Origin: Hyphomonadaceae bacterium UKL13-1
GTDB lineage: Bacteria > Pseudomonadota > Alphaproteobacteria > Caulobacterales > Aquidulcibacteraceae
NCBI GenBank assembly: GCA_001602435.1
Contig: CP012156.1
Span: 2,921,898 to 2,985,897, forward strand
DNA length: 64,000 bases
Direction: 5' to 3'
Position 1 is the stretch's first letter. Each line of letters begins with the position of its first letter. Both the position numbers and the translations under genes were made by a program. The notes under the pieces are model-generated. The model was given only the letters and a program-made list of their open reading frames with translations, was not told the origin of the DNA and ran no database searches. Of the stretch, positions 56,067 to 64,000 are shown in pieces.

Positions 56067-56543
56067 ATGAGGAAGTTGAGAAAGATCTACTGGGCCTTTC
56101 GCCGATTTTGGTTGCTACCAGTCGAGCGGAAACTCATGTACGCGGAGGCCTTTGTGCGATTAAGCAGCGCGTGGCTTTTAATTCGACTCGTTCCGTTTTC
56201 GGCTTGGCGCGGTCTGATGGGCCAGCCAGGACCGCTTCCTCAATCAAATGCTGCCCGTGATCAAGACAAGGCCATTGCAAGCGAAATTGCCTCGCTTCAT
56301 TTCGTGGTCCATCGGGTTTTCGGCACACGGTTCACCTGCCTCATGCTGGCGCTCTCCGCGCGTGGCATGTTGAAAGTCAGGGGAATACCAAGTGAGCTGG
56401 TCTTAGGTGTGAAGCGCAAACCCGATAACTCCCAAACCGACAAACTTGGTGCCCATGCTTGGGTAAGAAGTGGCCCAATAGAAATCATTGGTCAGGAAGG
56501 TAGTGAGGACTTCACGCCTGTGGCTGTTTTCGGTGCGTATTGA
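56067..56543 (+). CDS. Lasso leader peptidase (B2, transglutaminase-like)
   Basis: A 158-residue cysteine protease of the lasso B2 family that removes the leader. The catalytic Cys91 is in RFTCLMLALSARGMLKVRGIPSELVLGVKRKP and His130 in LGAHAWVRSGPIEIIG. The Asp that completes the triad about 12 residues after His in McjB-like enzymes is not obvious: the region reads PIEIIGQEG, so Glu139 or a Gln takes its place or the alignment shifts. The ATG at 56067 has GGAAG six bases upstream. The recognition domain is separate (the 53126 gene), so this is a split-B system. It lies 191 bases after the cyclase gene and 36 before the kinase gene. Confidence 0.9.
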   Translation: MRKLRKIYWAFRRFWLLPVERKLMYAEAFVRLSSAWLLIRLVPFSAWRGLMGQPGPLPQSNAARDQDKAIASEIASLHFVVHRVFGTRFTCLMLALSARGMLKVRGIPSELVLGVKRKPDNSQTDKLGAHAWVRSGPIEIIGQEGSEDFTPVAVFGAY

Positions 56544-56579
56544 CCATTAGATAAGAATAAGAACAACAGGATTCATGTA

Positions 56580-57536
56580 ATGACCGCCACGGCCCGACCA
56601 ATCTACTATTACAAGCTTTTTGGACTCGCAGTTCGTTCCGAAATTGAATTTCCGGAATTCACGATGATGGAAGCCGAAGAGATATCATCGACCGAGCGGC
56701 CTTGGGCCGAACTCATTCATTCGAATGTGCCTCTCGCTTTAGAGGGTAGTACGAAGATCGCTGAATGGGTGGAAGTTACCACCAGCGAATGTTTGTTCTC
56801 CGTCGAGGACAAGTGCCGGTTGTTGGTCAGTGGCGGCAACAGAATCGTCTTGGACCTCTTTGATGGTGTCCCCTACGAGGACGTAAGGCCCTATTTGACG
56901 ACTTGCGGCTTTGCTACATTGGCCTTTCAACGCCAATACATTCCCCTCCATGTTAGTGCCGTGGAAACGCCCAAGGGTGTTTGGCTGTTCACTGGTCCAT
57001 CTGGGGCAGGCAAGTCGACGCTTTCGGTTGCACTCTCTAAAGCCATGGACTGGCCGCTTCTAGGTGATGATTTGGCTGTTATGGAGTTTCCGGATCCGGC
57101 CAATACGATCGCCGGCGGTTTGTGCCATTTTGGTGTGAACAAAGTTAAGCTATGGGACGACGCCGCAACCTCACTTGGGATTGATCGTTCCAAGCTGGAG
57201 CGCGATTTCTTCCGACCACATAAGTATCATGTCATGATCCCAGCTGGCCGCGGCACGATTGCCTGCGAGAACATTGTCGGCATCATGAGCCTTTCTTGGG
57301 GCGATGACGATCAAGACGTGACCTTAACGCCGATGTCAGGATCAGCAACCTTCTCGACTCTGATGAATGGTATCTACCCGCCGTTCATGGCACCGGCTTA
57401 TCTTGATCTTAATCGGCTGCGAACGCTGCTCATTGGTCACTCCCAGACCCTAAAGGGTGTGTCGGCAGTTCGACCGAAACGCGAAGGCTCGCTGGACGAG
57501 GCCATCAAAGCCATCGCGGCCTTGATCGTGAGCTAG
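56580..57536 (+). CDS. HPr-kinase-like lasso peptide kinase
   Basis: A 318-residue kinase related to the C-terminal domain of HPr kinase/phosphorylase. The P-loop is GPSGAGKST at 139-147, followed by PLLGDDLAVMEF with the acidic residues that act in catalysis, while the N-terminal half starts YYKLFGLAVRSEIEFPEF. In the paeninodin family such kinases phosphorylate a Ser at the very C-terminus of the precursor. Here the precursor ends Ser-Arg, so the target would be Ser50, Ser45 or a Thr. The gene follows B2 by 36 bases and ends the plus-strand cluster, converging on a methyltransferase gene. Confidence 0.9.
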   Translation: MTATARPIYYYKLFGLAVRSEIEFPEFTMMEAEEISSTERPWAELIHSNVPLALEGSTKIAEWVEVTTSECLFSVEDKCRLLVSGGNRIVLDLFDGVPYEDVRPYLTTCGFATLAFQRQYIPLHVSAVETPKGVWLFTGPSGAGKSTLSVALSKAMDWPLLGDDLAVMEFPDPANTIAGGLCHFGVNKVKLWDDAATSLGIDRSKLERDFFRPHKYHVMIPAGRGTIACENIVGIMSLSWGDDDQDVTLTPMSGSATFSTLMNGIYPPFMAPAYLDLNRLRTLLIGHSQTLKGVSAVRPKREGSLDEAIKAIAALIVS

Positions 57537-57564
57537 AGAATTACAAAATGAACCGCTCTGGAGG

Positions 57565-58179
57565 CTAAACAGCCTCAAAGCCAAGGCCCTCTATCCAACG
57601 ATCTGCTTCCTCAATCTCGCCGAAAACAGTATGTGTTGAGTCACTGAACTTCGCCTCATGGACGTCGCTAAATCCTGCATTTCGCAACTCAACTGCCAGC
57701 CCCTCATAATCCCACATCCAAAGATGACCGGAATTGCCAAGGGTCGATTCAAGTATGCCCGCAAGGCCTCTCTTTCTCGACTCGGTGCCTAACATAGTTG
57801 CGCGCATAAATTCGATTGAGGCTGTACTGTTATCTTCAGCGACATACCGTTGAGCCAATATTCTCAGATCGGGTAGAACCCCCCTGAACACCCCGCCTGG
57901 CTTTAGGATGCGCCGTGTTTCCGCTAAGGCGCGTCTCAGATCGCTTAGGCTCAGATGTTCCAACACGTGTGAACAATAGACGTAATCAACCTCGCCATCC
58001 TCAAACGGCATTCGCTTTGTTATGTCGCCAAATTCGACAATTGTCGGGAATGTCACCCTTCCATGCGTCAGGTACTTCCCAATAACGGGCAGTCTTTGAA
58101 TGAACAGCGTTGGGGAGCCATCAAAATTTCGCCATCCCGCTACCGCACTCAGGCCGCAACCATATTGAATCTTTATCAT
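57565..58179 (-). CDS. Class I SAM-dependent methyltransferase
   Basis: A 204-residue methyltransferase of the Methyltransf_11 type. Recognisable parts are IKIQYGCGLSAVAGWRNFDGSP at the start (SAM loop), MPFEDGEVDYVYCSHVLEHL in the middle and RRILKPGGVFRGVLPDL. This arrangement is common in proteins annotated as 'predicted SAM-dependent methyltransferase' in polysaccharide loci. The ATG at 58179 has GGAAGGA seven bases upstream and beats the TTG at 58194. It is on the opposite strand, 28 bases from the kinase stop. Whether it methylates the lasso peptide, a sugar or something else is unknown. Confidence 0.82.
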   Translation of the reverse strand: MIKIQYGCGLSAVAGWRNFDGSPTLFIQRLPVIGKYLTHGRVTFPTIVEFGDITKRMPFEDGEVDYVYCSHVLEHLSLSDLRRALAETRRILKPGGVFRGVLPDLRILAQRYVAEDNSTASIEFMRATMLGTESRKRGLAGILESTLGNSGHLWMWDYEGLAVELRNAGFSDVHEAKFSDSTHTVFGEIEEADRWIEGLGFEAV

Positions 58180-58964
58180 AAGAGGTCCTTCCAAAGACGG
58201 GTACTGAGCAACCGCTCAGTGGCAATTCAATGAATCTCTATTTGTTATAAGAGCTACTATAGGCCGAATACCATATAATTATAAGTTATTACAAACCATA
58301 GGCCTATGCAAAGCACGGCTTCAAAATCCAAACACAATCGTCAGACAGCATTGGTTGGAGAGCGTGTGGAGCATTAAGTAAAGTGATCAAGGATTGAGGC
58401 CTCTGACCCTGGCCCGATCAGGCAAGAAGCCAGTAAGATGCTAGCGCCGGCGGTTCTGTCAATCCGATCCATTCCACCATCCACGCTTACGCGATCGTCA
58501 AGTTGCCGGATTGAGTCTTCTGTGCGCCGCAGCGAAGGATCACATCACTCTAAAAGATGTATAAGTCGGACCCAGCTAAACTTGACGAAAACCTTCCTTG
58601 CCGTGGCGCTCCGAGAGCGCATTTGTTGCCTGGCTTTTCCAACTCAGAGAGGCTTATTCGGAAGCCACATGCGTTGCCACCGAATTCCTTAGGCTAGGCC
58701 AAATTTCGCCAAGAAAGGGAATTTGCGTCCTTCAAATAGCGAGATATTCGGCATGACACCGAGGGGGCTGTGTTGGCGCGTCCAGAGAAAACAAGAAATA
58801 AACTATTGGTTTTATACGCAAAAATAATCGAATGTGGCGGCCGAGTTCTTGGAGTCTTGGGTTAGATGCCAGTTTTACCGAGATTTAACCACGAAGCTTA
58901 GGCAATCGGTATCACTGCTTTGTTATGGTGAATCCAAGAAAGCCAAGTGGGTTAGGCAAAAAGA
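58180..58964. other. 785-base gap without a recognised gene
   Basis: The first part is AT-rich and contains the 12-base palindrome CATAGGCCTATG near 58301-58312. An open frame of 84 codons at 58438-58692 on the plus strand has no similarity I recognise, no good ribosome binding site and a composition that does not look coding. The promoter of the DUF1800 gene should lie at the right end. Confidence 0.5.
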
Positions 58965-60773
58965 ATGATAAATCACAAGCGATTGACCTTGGGTGCTTTG
59001 ATGGCTGCAACCGCGCTTACAGCGAGCTGTGGATCGGGTTCGGTTGCGCCAGTTCTCGATGCCGGGTTGGGTGCTTCAACTGCTGCGCAAAGCCTGATGG
59101 CGGCCCCGTCTGCATTGTCCGCAACGCAAGTTCCAGTCATTGCGGACAAGCCATCAAGCCGAGTTGAAGCAGCCCGTTTTTTGAACCAGGCAACCTTTGG
59201 GGCGACATCAGCGGAAGTTGATCGCCTGATGTCCATGGGCTACTCGGCTTGGATTGATGAGCAGTTTGCGCTGCCCCGCCAGCAAACCTTCTCAAAGTGG
59301 ATGCAGGTCGATGGCCCGCGCTCCAACCCAGTGGACTTCGGAGATCAGAATTCAGACCGCGAGAGTACGGCTTGGTATACTTTGGCGAAAGGTCAGCCAG
59401 ATCAACTCCGACTCCGCACCGCTTGGGCCTTTTCGCAAATTTTTGTCGTTAGCCGCATGAAGGTCGGCTCCAACATTGTTTTATGGATGGATACGACGGC
59501 GGATGGTGCGTTTGGTACGTACCGCGAAATGCTCCAACGCATGACGTTTAGTCCAGTGATGGGTCAGTTTCTGGATTATCTACAGAACACAGATAGTAAT
59601 GGCCGTGTTCCAGACCAAAACTATGCTCGCGAAATCATGCAATTGTTCTCGATCGGACTTTGGCAGCTAAATCCAGATGGCACCACGAAGCTGGACGCAT
59701 CGGGCATGAAGATTCCGACTTACAGCCAAGCTGATGTGACTGGACTATCCTACGTCTTCACTGGCCTTAATCTCCAGAGTGGTGGTGATCGGGTAGGCAC
59801 GTGCCGCGACGACGCTGGTCGCCTTTTGCCTGCGACAACAGATACGAATCGCTTGTGGCGGTGCGAACTATCCGTATGGCCTTATGCTTCCGCGCGCCAG
59901 CATTCCTTTTTGGGCGTCACAATCCCTGCCGTCTCAACAGCCAGTTCAGCCGCCACTCGACAAGCAAATGGGCGCAGGAATATCGGGATTGCGCTCGACA
60001 CTTTAGCGAACCATCAAAACACGGCTCCATTCATCAGCAAACTGATGATTCAACGATTCACAACAAGCAACCCAAGTCCAGCTTATGTTGCCCGTGTCGC
60101 AGCTGCGTTTAACGACAATGGCCGTGGTGTCCGGGGTGACTTCAAGGCAGTCGTCAAACAAATTCTATTGGACCCAGAAGCTCGCAGCCCAGACGTTCAA
60201 ACTCTCAACGAGTTTGGAAAAGTTCGCGAACCAATCCTAGCCATAGCCCAACTTAATAGGGTCTTGAATGCGAGCGATGGCAAAGGCAATGTCTGGGCAG
60301 GAAGTTCTGGCTGCCGCGTTTACTTCAATGTCGTCTCCGAATTGGAGCGCCCCTACAACTCTGCCACGGTGTTTAATTTCTACCGTCCCACGTTCGCATC
60401 CCCTTCGGGTAAGGTGGCCGCGCAGAACATGGTCGCACCCGAGATGCAGATCACCGATACCAGCACCACGCTTGATTGGTCTCGCTTCCTTCAGCAAACG
60501 CTTCAACGCGGTGGTACTGGTTGCGGAAGGGGCGCGAAAATCCAAAACAGCTTTGCTTATGACGAGTTTTGGGCCGAAAGCACAAATGCCGAGCAATTGG
60601 CGGATAAGGTTCTCCTTCTGCTCGCCCCCGGTGCCAATTGGTCAGACCTCCGGCCCGCTTTGATCCGCTCGATCAATAGTATCCCAGGGGCTACCCAAGC
60701 AAATCGTATTGATCGGATCAAAATCGCAATCATGTTGACGATGTTGACCCCCGAATATCGTGTCCAACGTTAG
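58965..60773 (+). CDS. DUF1800-domain lipoprotein
   Basis: A 602-residue protein of the DUF1800 family, whose function is unknown. A lipoprotein signal ends LTASCGSG, placing the lipidated Cys at residue 22. DUF1800 hallmarks follow: EAARFLNQATFGATSAEVDRLMSMGYSAWIDEQF, then DQNYAREIMQLFSIGLWQLNPDG and DVTGLSYVFTGL, and ILLDPEARSP near residue 400. The family almost always stands beside a DUF1501 gene, as here, and the pair is thought to form an exported enzyme unit. It follows an unexplained 785-base gap. Confidence 0.9.
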   Translation: MINHKRLTLGALMAATALTASCGSGSVAPVLDAGLGASTAAQSLMAAPSALSATQVPVIADKPSSRVEAARFLNQATFGATSAEVDRLMSMGYSAWIDEQFALPRQQTFSKWMQVDGPRSNPVDFGDQNSDRESTAWYTLAKGQPDQLRLRTAWAFSQIFVVSRMKVGSNIVLWMDTTADGAFGTYREMLQRMTFSPVMGQFLDYLQNTDSNGRVPDQNYAREIMQLFSIGLWQLNPDGTTKLDASGMKIPTYSQADVTGLSYVFTGLNLQSGGDRVGTCRDDAGRLLPATTDTNRLWRCELSVWPYASARQHSFLGVTIPAVSTASSAATRQANGRRNIGIALDTLANHQNTAPFISKLMIQRFTTSNPSPAYVARVAAAFNDNGRGVRGDFKAVVKQILLDPEARSPDVQTLNEFGKVREPILAIAQLNRVLNASDGKGNVWAGSSGCRVYFNVVSELERPYNSATVFNFYRPTFASPSGKVAAQNMVAPEMQITDTSTTLDWSRFLQQTLQRGGTGCGRGAKIQNSFAYDEFWAESTNAEQLADKVLLLLAPGANWSDLRPALIRSINSIPGATQANRIDRIKIAIMLTMLTPEYRVQR

Positions 60774-60796
60774 AATAAAAAGAAACGAGCAAAGTC

Positions 60797-62215
60797 ATGT
60801 CTATTGACCTCAGCGCAACAGGGATCAACCGCCGTCACTTCTTAGGTGGAGCCGCGTTGGCGGGTGGATTCTCACCGCTGGCATTGCAAATGGCCGCGTC
60901 GAATGCATCTGCGGCCGGTAACGATTACAAGGCTTTGGTTTGCCTCTACTTGGATGGCGGCTTTGATCACCTTCACGCCATCCTTCCGTCAGATCCGACC
61001 AATTACGAAGCCCTCCGCGCCCTTCGCCCTGGTATCAGTTTGCCCAACCGGGCCAATCTGAGGTCATTGGCGACGCGTTCACCGCAGGGTGGTCGCACGG
61101 CGGCCCTTCATCCTATGCTGCCTCGGATGCGCCAAATCTACGACCAAGGGAAGATGGCCATCGTCTATGGTCATGGTGGCATGAATGCGCCAGCGACGAA
61201 GAATGAGTATACGAACGGCTCCGCCCGTCTGCCCTCGGCTGCCGGGTCGCACAATAATGGCGATGCGCAGATCCACACATTCGGCGACGACGGCACGCGC
61301 TATGGATGGGGCGGGCTAGCCATGGACGTCCTTGGTTCCATGAATCAGGACAATTTGTTCGCCAGCATGGGTGTAGGGCCGCTTAACAATGCCTTCAGCA
61401 CGGGGCGCACAATTGATCTCATTAAGGCTGACATCAATGGACAAGCTTCAAATATTGCCGGGCTTGGCGCGCCTGTTTTTGGTTCGACGGTCGCCGCAGC
61501 GGAATTGAATGCCCTAATGCAGCGACAAGGCCTGTCCACGGCAATGGGCCAAGATTATGCGCAAGTGAACCGTCGGATTATGGAATCTTATCGTCAACTC
61601 AACGATGCATTCAATGCGACGCGCAATCTTGCACCGCTACCGACCAACACTTCTTTGCCAAACTTCCGCACCGCTTGGGCCGACAATGATATCGCAGCAG
61701 CCCTTAGAACCGTCGCGAGATGTATTTCCGCGCGCAATGTTCTGCGCGTCAACCGCCAAGTCTTCTTCATCAACATGCGGAACTTTGACACGCATGGCAA
61801 TCAAGTGGCCGACTTGGATGGACGGAACTTTATCCGCATGGATGCGGCGATTGGCTATTTCTACGACACCATGGCAGCCATGGGCCTTGGAAACAACGTG
61901 ACGCTTTTCACGACTTCCGAATTTGGCCGCTCTATCCGATCAAATGGCAGCGGCACCGACCATGGTTGGGGCGGGGCAAGCTTTGTCGTAGGCGGTGCCG
62001 TCAATGGCGGGGACATTTATGGATCGCTCATGGATATGGCGATCAACGGAAACGACATCCTCAACATCGGCAACTCCCCAGCAGCGATCCCGACAGTCAG
62101 CAATCAACAATATTGCGCGACTTTGGCGAGTTGGTTGGGGGTCCCAGATTCTGTATTGCCGGATATCTTCCCCAACTTGAACCGATTTAGCCCGTCGAAG
62201 CTCGCATTCCTGTAA
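60797..62215 (+). CDS. DUF1501-domain protein, Tat-exported
   Basis: A 472-residue protein of the DUF1501 family, related to the alkaline phosphatase/sulfatase fold but without a proven activity. The N-terminus INRRHFLGGAALAGG is a twin-arginine signal. Family segments include LYLDGGFDHLHAILPSDP, VGPLNNAFSTGRTID and the C-terminal TTSEFGRSIRSNGSGTDHGWGGASFVVGGAVNGGDIYG. It follows the DUF1800 gene by 23 bases, so the two are one operon. The partner is lipidated and this one is folded before export, so both should act in the cell envelope. Confidence 0.92.
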   Translation: MSIDLSATGINRRHFLGGAALAGGFSPLALQMAASNASAAGNDYKALVCLYLDGGFDHLHAILPSDPTNYEALRALRPGISLPNRANLRSLATRSPQGGRTAALHPMLPRMRQIYDQGKMAIVYGHGGMNAPATKNEYTNGSARLPSAAGSHNNGDAQIHTFGDDGTRYGWGGLAMDVLGSMNQDNLFASMGVGPLNNAFSTGRTIDLIKADINGQASNIAGLGAPVFGSTVAAAELNALMQRQGLSTAMGQDYAQVNRRIMESYRQLNDAFNATRNLAPLPTNTSLPNFRTAWADNDIAAALRTVARCISARNVLRVNRQVFFINMRNFDTHGNQVADLDGRNFIRMDAAIGYFYDTMAAMGLGNNVTLFTTSEFGRSIRSNGSGTDHGWGGASFVVGGAVNGGDIYGSLMDMAINGNDILNIGNSPAAIPTVSNQQYCATLASWLGVPDSVLPDIFPNLNRFSPSKLAFL

Positions 62216-62288
62216 GCCAGTTCTCTCGAATAAAACCCGTGGAGCTAGATTTTGATTTTGGGGTAATCCCGACTCATAGCTTGCGTGA

Positions 62289-63161
62289 TTATGAGGTATA
62301 TTGGGATGACGATTGCGTCAGCCGGGCTTCGGCCTCCCGGTTTTGACGCAGGAGCACCGCGATCAAGTTGAAATACCAAAACTTAAGGAGGGCATATTGC
62401 AATCCTGCATAGCCGTCCAAACATCCTAGGCGACCAAAGTATTGGAAAATGGCATAGGCGGCCGCAAAAATCGGACTTCTGATCAATCGATATTTGAGTT
62501 TCTGGCGTGAGGTGAGCTTGGCAAGCTGACCCGTAGGGGCGGCTTCCAGCAAGTTGATCCGAGCACACTCCCAAATCGCATATTCCCGATGGCGCTCGAT
62601 TTGCTTTAGAATTCCTCGGTCATCATTATGATCGATCGGCGCGCGCAGCTCGCCCAAACTTCCCTCAATTTGGGGATGTTCGTGAATCTCCATATCGAGA
62701 TTGCTCCAAGCGGCCTCCTCGATCCGCTCATACAAGCCTGAACCAACTCGAAACAAAGCCAGCTTTCGCTGCGGGATGCCAAAGCGGAGCTTTTTTCCAA
62801 GGAAATAATTGCGATAGTTAAGCCAATAACCAGCGTGCGCGGTGTTCTGAACGGCCGCCGCCACCTCAGTGCAAAAAGCGTCGGTTACAATTTCGTCAGC
62901 ATCCAAAAACAGGACCCACGCATTCTTGGGTTTATGATTGAGCAGGTACCAATTGCGTTTTTTCGGGAACTGACCGTTCCAGGCAAAATTGATAACTCTA
63001 TAGCCAAACGACTCAGCAATTGAGCAAGTCGCATCCGTACTTGCAGAATCAATCAGCACAACTTCTGAAAAGCGACCGAGCGCACGCAGGCACTTGGCCA
63101 AGTTGGCTTCTTCATTCCGAGTTGGAATGACGATTGTGATTGGGATGAGATCAGAGGTCAT
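62289..63161 (-). CDS. Family 2 glycosyltransferase (WaaE/KdtX-like)
   Basis: A 290-residue GT2 protein. The donor domain is ITIVIPTRNEEANLAKCLRALGRFSEVVLIDSASTDATCSIAESFG, followed by WVLFLDADEIVTDAF (D-x-D motif). The family's QRKLALFRVGSGLYERIEEAAW and EIHEHPQI segments resemble WaaE/KdtX enzymes that add glucose to the LPS core, though relatives also work in exopolysaccharide synthesis. A hydrophobic C-terminal segment may associate with the membrane. Its start lies 11 bases inside the upstream acetyltransferase gene, so it is translationally linked to the minus-strand sugar operon. Confidence 0.87.
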   Translation of the reverse strand: MTSDLIPITIVIPTRNEEANLAKCLRALGRFSEVVLIDSASTDATCSIAESFGYRVINFAWNGQFPKKRNWYLLNHKPKNAWVLFLDADEIVTDAFCTEVAAAVQNTAHAGYWLNYRNYFLGKKLRFGIPQRKLALFRVGSGLYERIEEAAWSNLDMEIHEHPQIEGSLGELRAPIDHNDDRGILKQIERHREYAIWECARINLLEAAPTGQLAKLTSRQKLKYRLIRSPIFAAAYAIFQYFGRLGCLDGYAGLQYALLKFWYFNLIAVLLRQNREAEARLTQSSSQYTS

Positions 63162-63750
63162 GGGATTGGATTGTTTTGCGGGAACCTATGACCCGCCCTG
63201 GATTTCCAACAACAACTGAATGGTCTGGAACATCCTTCACAACGACCGCTCTCGCCCCGACTATGGAATAGTTGCCAATATGCACGGCGGGCCCAATAAA
63301 GGCATCTGCACAGATCCAAACGCCTTCACCGATCTCGATAGGGGGTTTCAAAAGTGGCATATCGGACCGTGTTGCGTCATGCGTTCCCGCGCAGATATGG
63401 GCCTGTTGAGAGATGCAGGTCCGAGCGCCGATGCGAATCCGTCCCAGACTGTAGAGTATGGCCCGATCGCCTACGGCGACATCGTCTCCTATCTCTAGGT
63501 TCCAAGGAATGGCGATGCGTACGCTGGGGTGAATGTGAACATTGTCGCCAATTCTAGCTCCAAATAGGCGCAGAATTGCATTGCGGATCCACCAAATCTG
63601 CCGTGGTGTCCAGCGAAAGAATGGCCCCTCGACGGTGTCCCACAGCAATCGCCCTAACAACTCGCGCGGTGTCCATTTTTGCGCACTGCGGTTCGCTGCG
63701 ATATCAAGGGCGTGATGGGTTGTCATAATTGGGTAATCACATTGCGTCAT
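63151..63750 (-). CDS. WcaF-like acetyltransferase
   Basis: A 199-residue hexapeptide-repeat transferase that probably O-acetylates a sugar of the surface polysaccharide. After an N-terminal helix with WTPRELLGRLLWDTVEGPFFRWTPRQIWWIRNAILRLFGARIG, left-handed beta-helix repeats follow (IGDNVHIHPSVRIAIPWNLEIGDDVAVGDRAILY...). The catalytic-type His is in ICAGTHDAT, and the end is GARAVVVKDVPDHSVVVGNPGRVIG. The ATG at 63750 overlaps the preceding glycosyltransferase stop (ATGA) and is therefore preferred over the ATG at 63726. Confidence 0.88.
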   Translation of the reverse strand: MTQCDYPIMTTHHALDIAANRSAQKWTPRELLGRLLWDTVEGPFFRWTPRQIWWIRNAILRLFGARIGDNVHIHPSVRIAIPWNLEIGDDVAVGDRAILYSLGRIRIGARTCISQQAHICAGTHDATRSDMPLLKPPIEIGEGVWICADAFIGPAVHIGNYSIVGARAVVVKDVPDHSVVVGNPGRVIGSRKTIQSHDL

Positions 63751-64000
63751 TGAAGCTTAAGGCTGGCAGGAGGGTCGCCACCATTCTGCAGCCAGTAATA
63801 TACAGATGCCATTTCCATGCCAATGCCTGCCCAACCGAAGTCACGCGCCATCCAAGCTCTTCCTTTTATTCCCATTGTAGCTCTCTCTTGAGCTGGCAAA
63901 GTCATCGCGCGCTTCATGGCATCCACCAGCGCGTCGACGCCATGATCAATCCACCAACCACACCTCTCTTTTACCAAACCTTCCCAAGGTGCCCCTTTTG
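63747..64000 (-). CDS. Group 1 (GT4) glycosyltransferase, 5' part outside the window
   Basis: Only the last 84 or so residues are visible, entering from the right edge. The segment KGAPWEGLVKERCGWWIDHGVDALVDAMKRAM is the nucleotide-sugar-binding end of GT4 enzymes (normally ...TPWxGLxxxxCGWWV), and AQERATMGIKGRAWMARDFGWAGIGMEMASVYYWL is the family's C-terminal helix. Which sugar it moves cannot be said. It is the first visible gene of the minus-strand operon 62289-64000 and is coupled to the acetyltransferase by a 4-base overlap. Confidence 0.82.
   Translation of the reverse strand, partial: KGAPWEGLVKERCGWWIDHGVDALVDAMKRAMTLPAQERATMGIKGRAWMARDFGWAGIGMEMASVYYWLQNGGDPPASLKLQ

Noticed and set aside
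58438..58692. An 84-codon plus-strand frame in the gap before the DUF1800 gene
   Set aside because: There is no ribosome binding site, no recognisable family on either strand and non-coding-like composition.

Overview
The window is chromosomal DNA from a Gram-negative alphaproteobacterium. Pointers are a membrane-anchored CycM-type cytochrome c, an etfB-etfA pair, the thrS/yidD/NifU-like gene order, a long AhcY, LPS/KDO genes, and many TTG and GTG starts. The order is probably Caulobacterales or a relative (Hyphomonadaceae-like), but that is inference from gene content only. No rRNA, tRNA, CRISPR array or prophage was recognised.

Layout. 1-12.2 kb: end of pheA, kdsB, cycM, etfBA, a block of glycosyltransferase and lipid-linked sugar genes (GT2, ArnT-like, a second GT2, an O-antigen ligase/polymerase-like protein) with an IclR regulator, then thrS. 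12.2-17.6 kb: yidD, an Fe-S scaffold, a 760-base palindrome- and repeat-rich gap, a zinc alcohol dehydrogenase, a phospholipase D, an endonuclease/phosphatase-fold protein and a triple-BON protein. 17.9-21.3 kb: a three-gene signalling module (hybrid histidine kinase with a degenerate receiver plus two stand-alone receivers). 21.3-34.6 kb: kamA-like, dut, pheS (without pheT), an M3 peptidase, a hydrolase, rplT-rpmI, ahcY, a lytic transglycosylase, an MFS pump and a purple-acid-phosphatase-like enzyme. 34.7-37.2 kb: a complete IS66-family element with 8-bp target duplication.

37.4-49.8 kb is an exopolysaccharide locus: ugd and a UDP-glucuronate decarboxylase (UDP-xylose supply), gmd and fcl (GDP-fucose supply), a glycosyltransferase, a WcaJ/ExoY-type initiating sugar-phosphate transferase, a Wza-like export protein, a small secreted protein, a beta-barrel protein and a Wzc-like chain-length regulator/tyrosine kinase. 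A six-copy hairpin repeat array sits directly before the wza-like gene. Further sugar genes (GT2, WcaF-like acetyltransferase, GT4) return on the minus strand at 62.3-64 kb.

Between these two halves, at 49.9-57.5 kb, lies the most interesting part: a complete lasso-peptide biosynthetic cluster. It encodes a nucleotidyltransferase, an ABC exporter, a PqqD-like recognition element, a 51-residue precursor missed by ordinary length cut-offs, an asparagine-synthase-like lasso cyclase, a B2 leader protease and an HPr-kinase-like peptide kinase. The precursor has its own promoter-like sequence, a near-perfect Shine-Dalgarno and a 13-bp-stem terminator. Its predicted core begins at Gly21, and its only acidic residue (Glu29) is at ring position 9. 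A convergent methyltransferase and a DUF1800/DUF1501 secreted pair follow.
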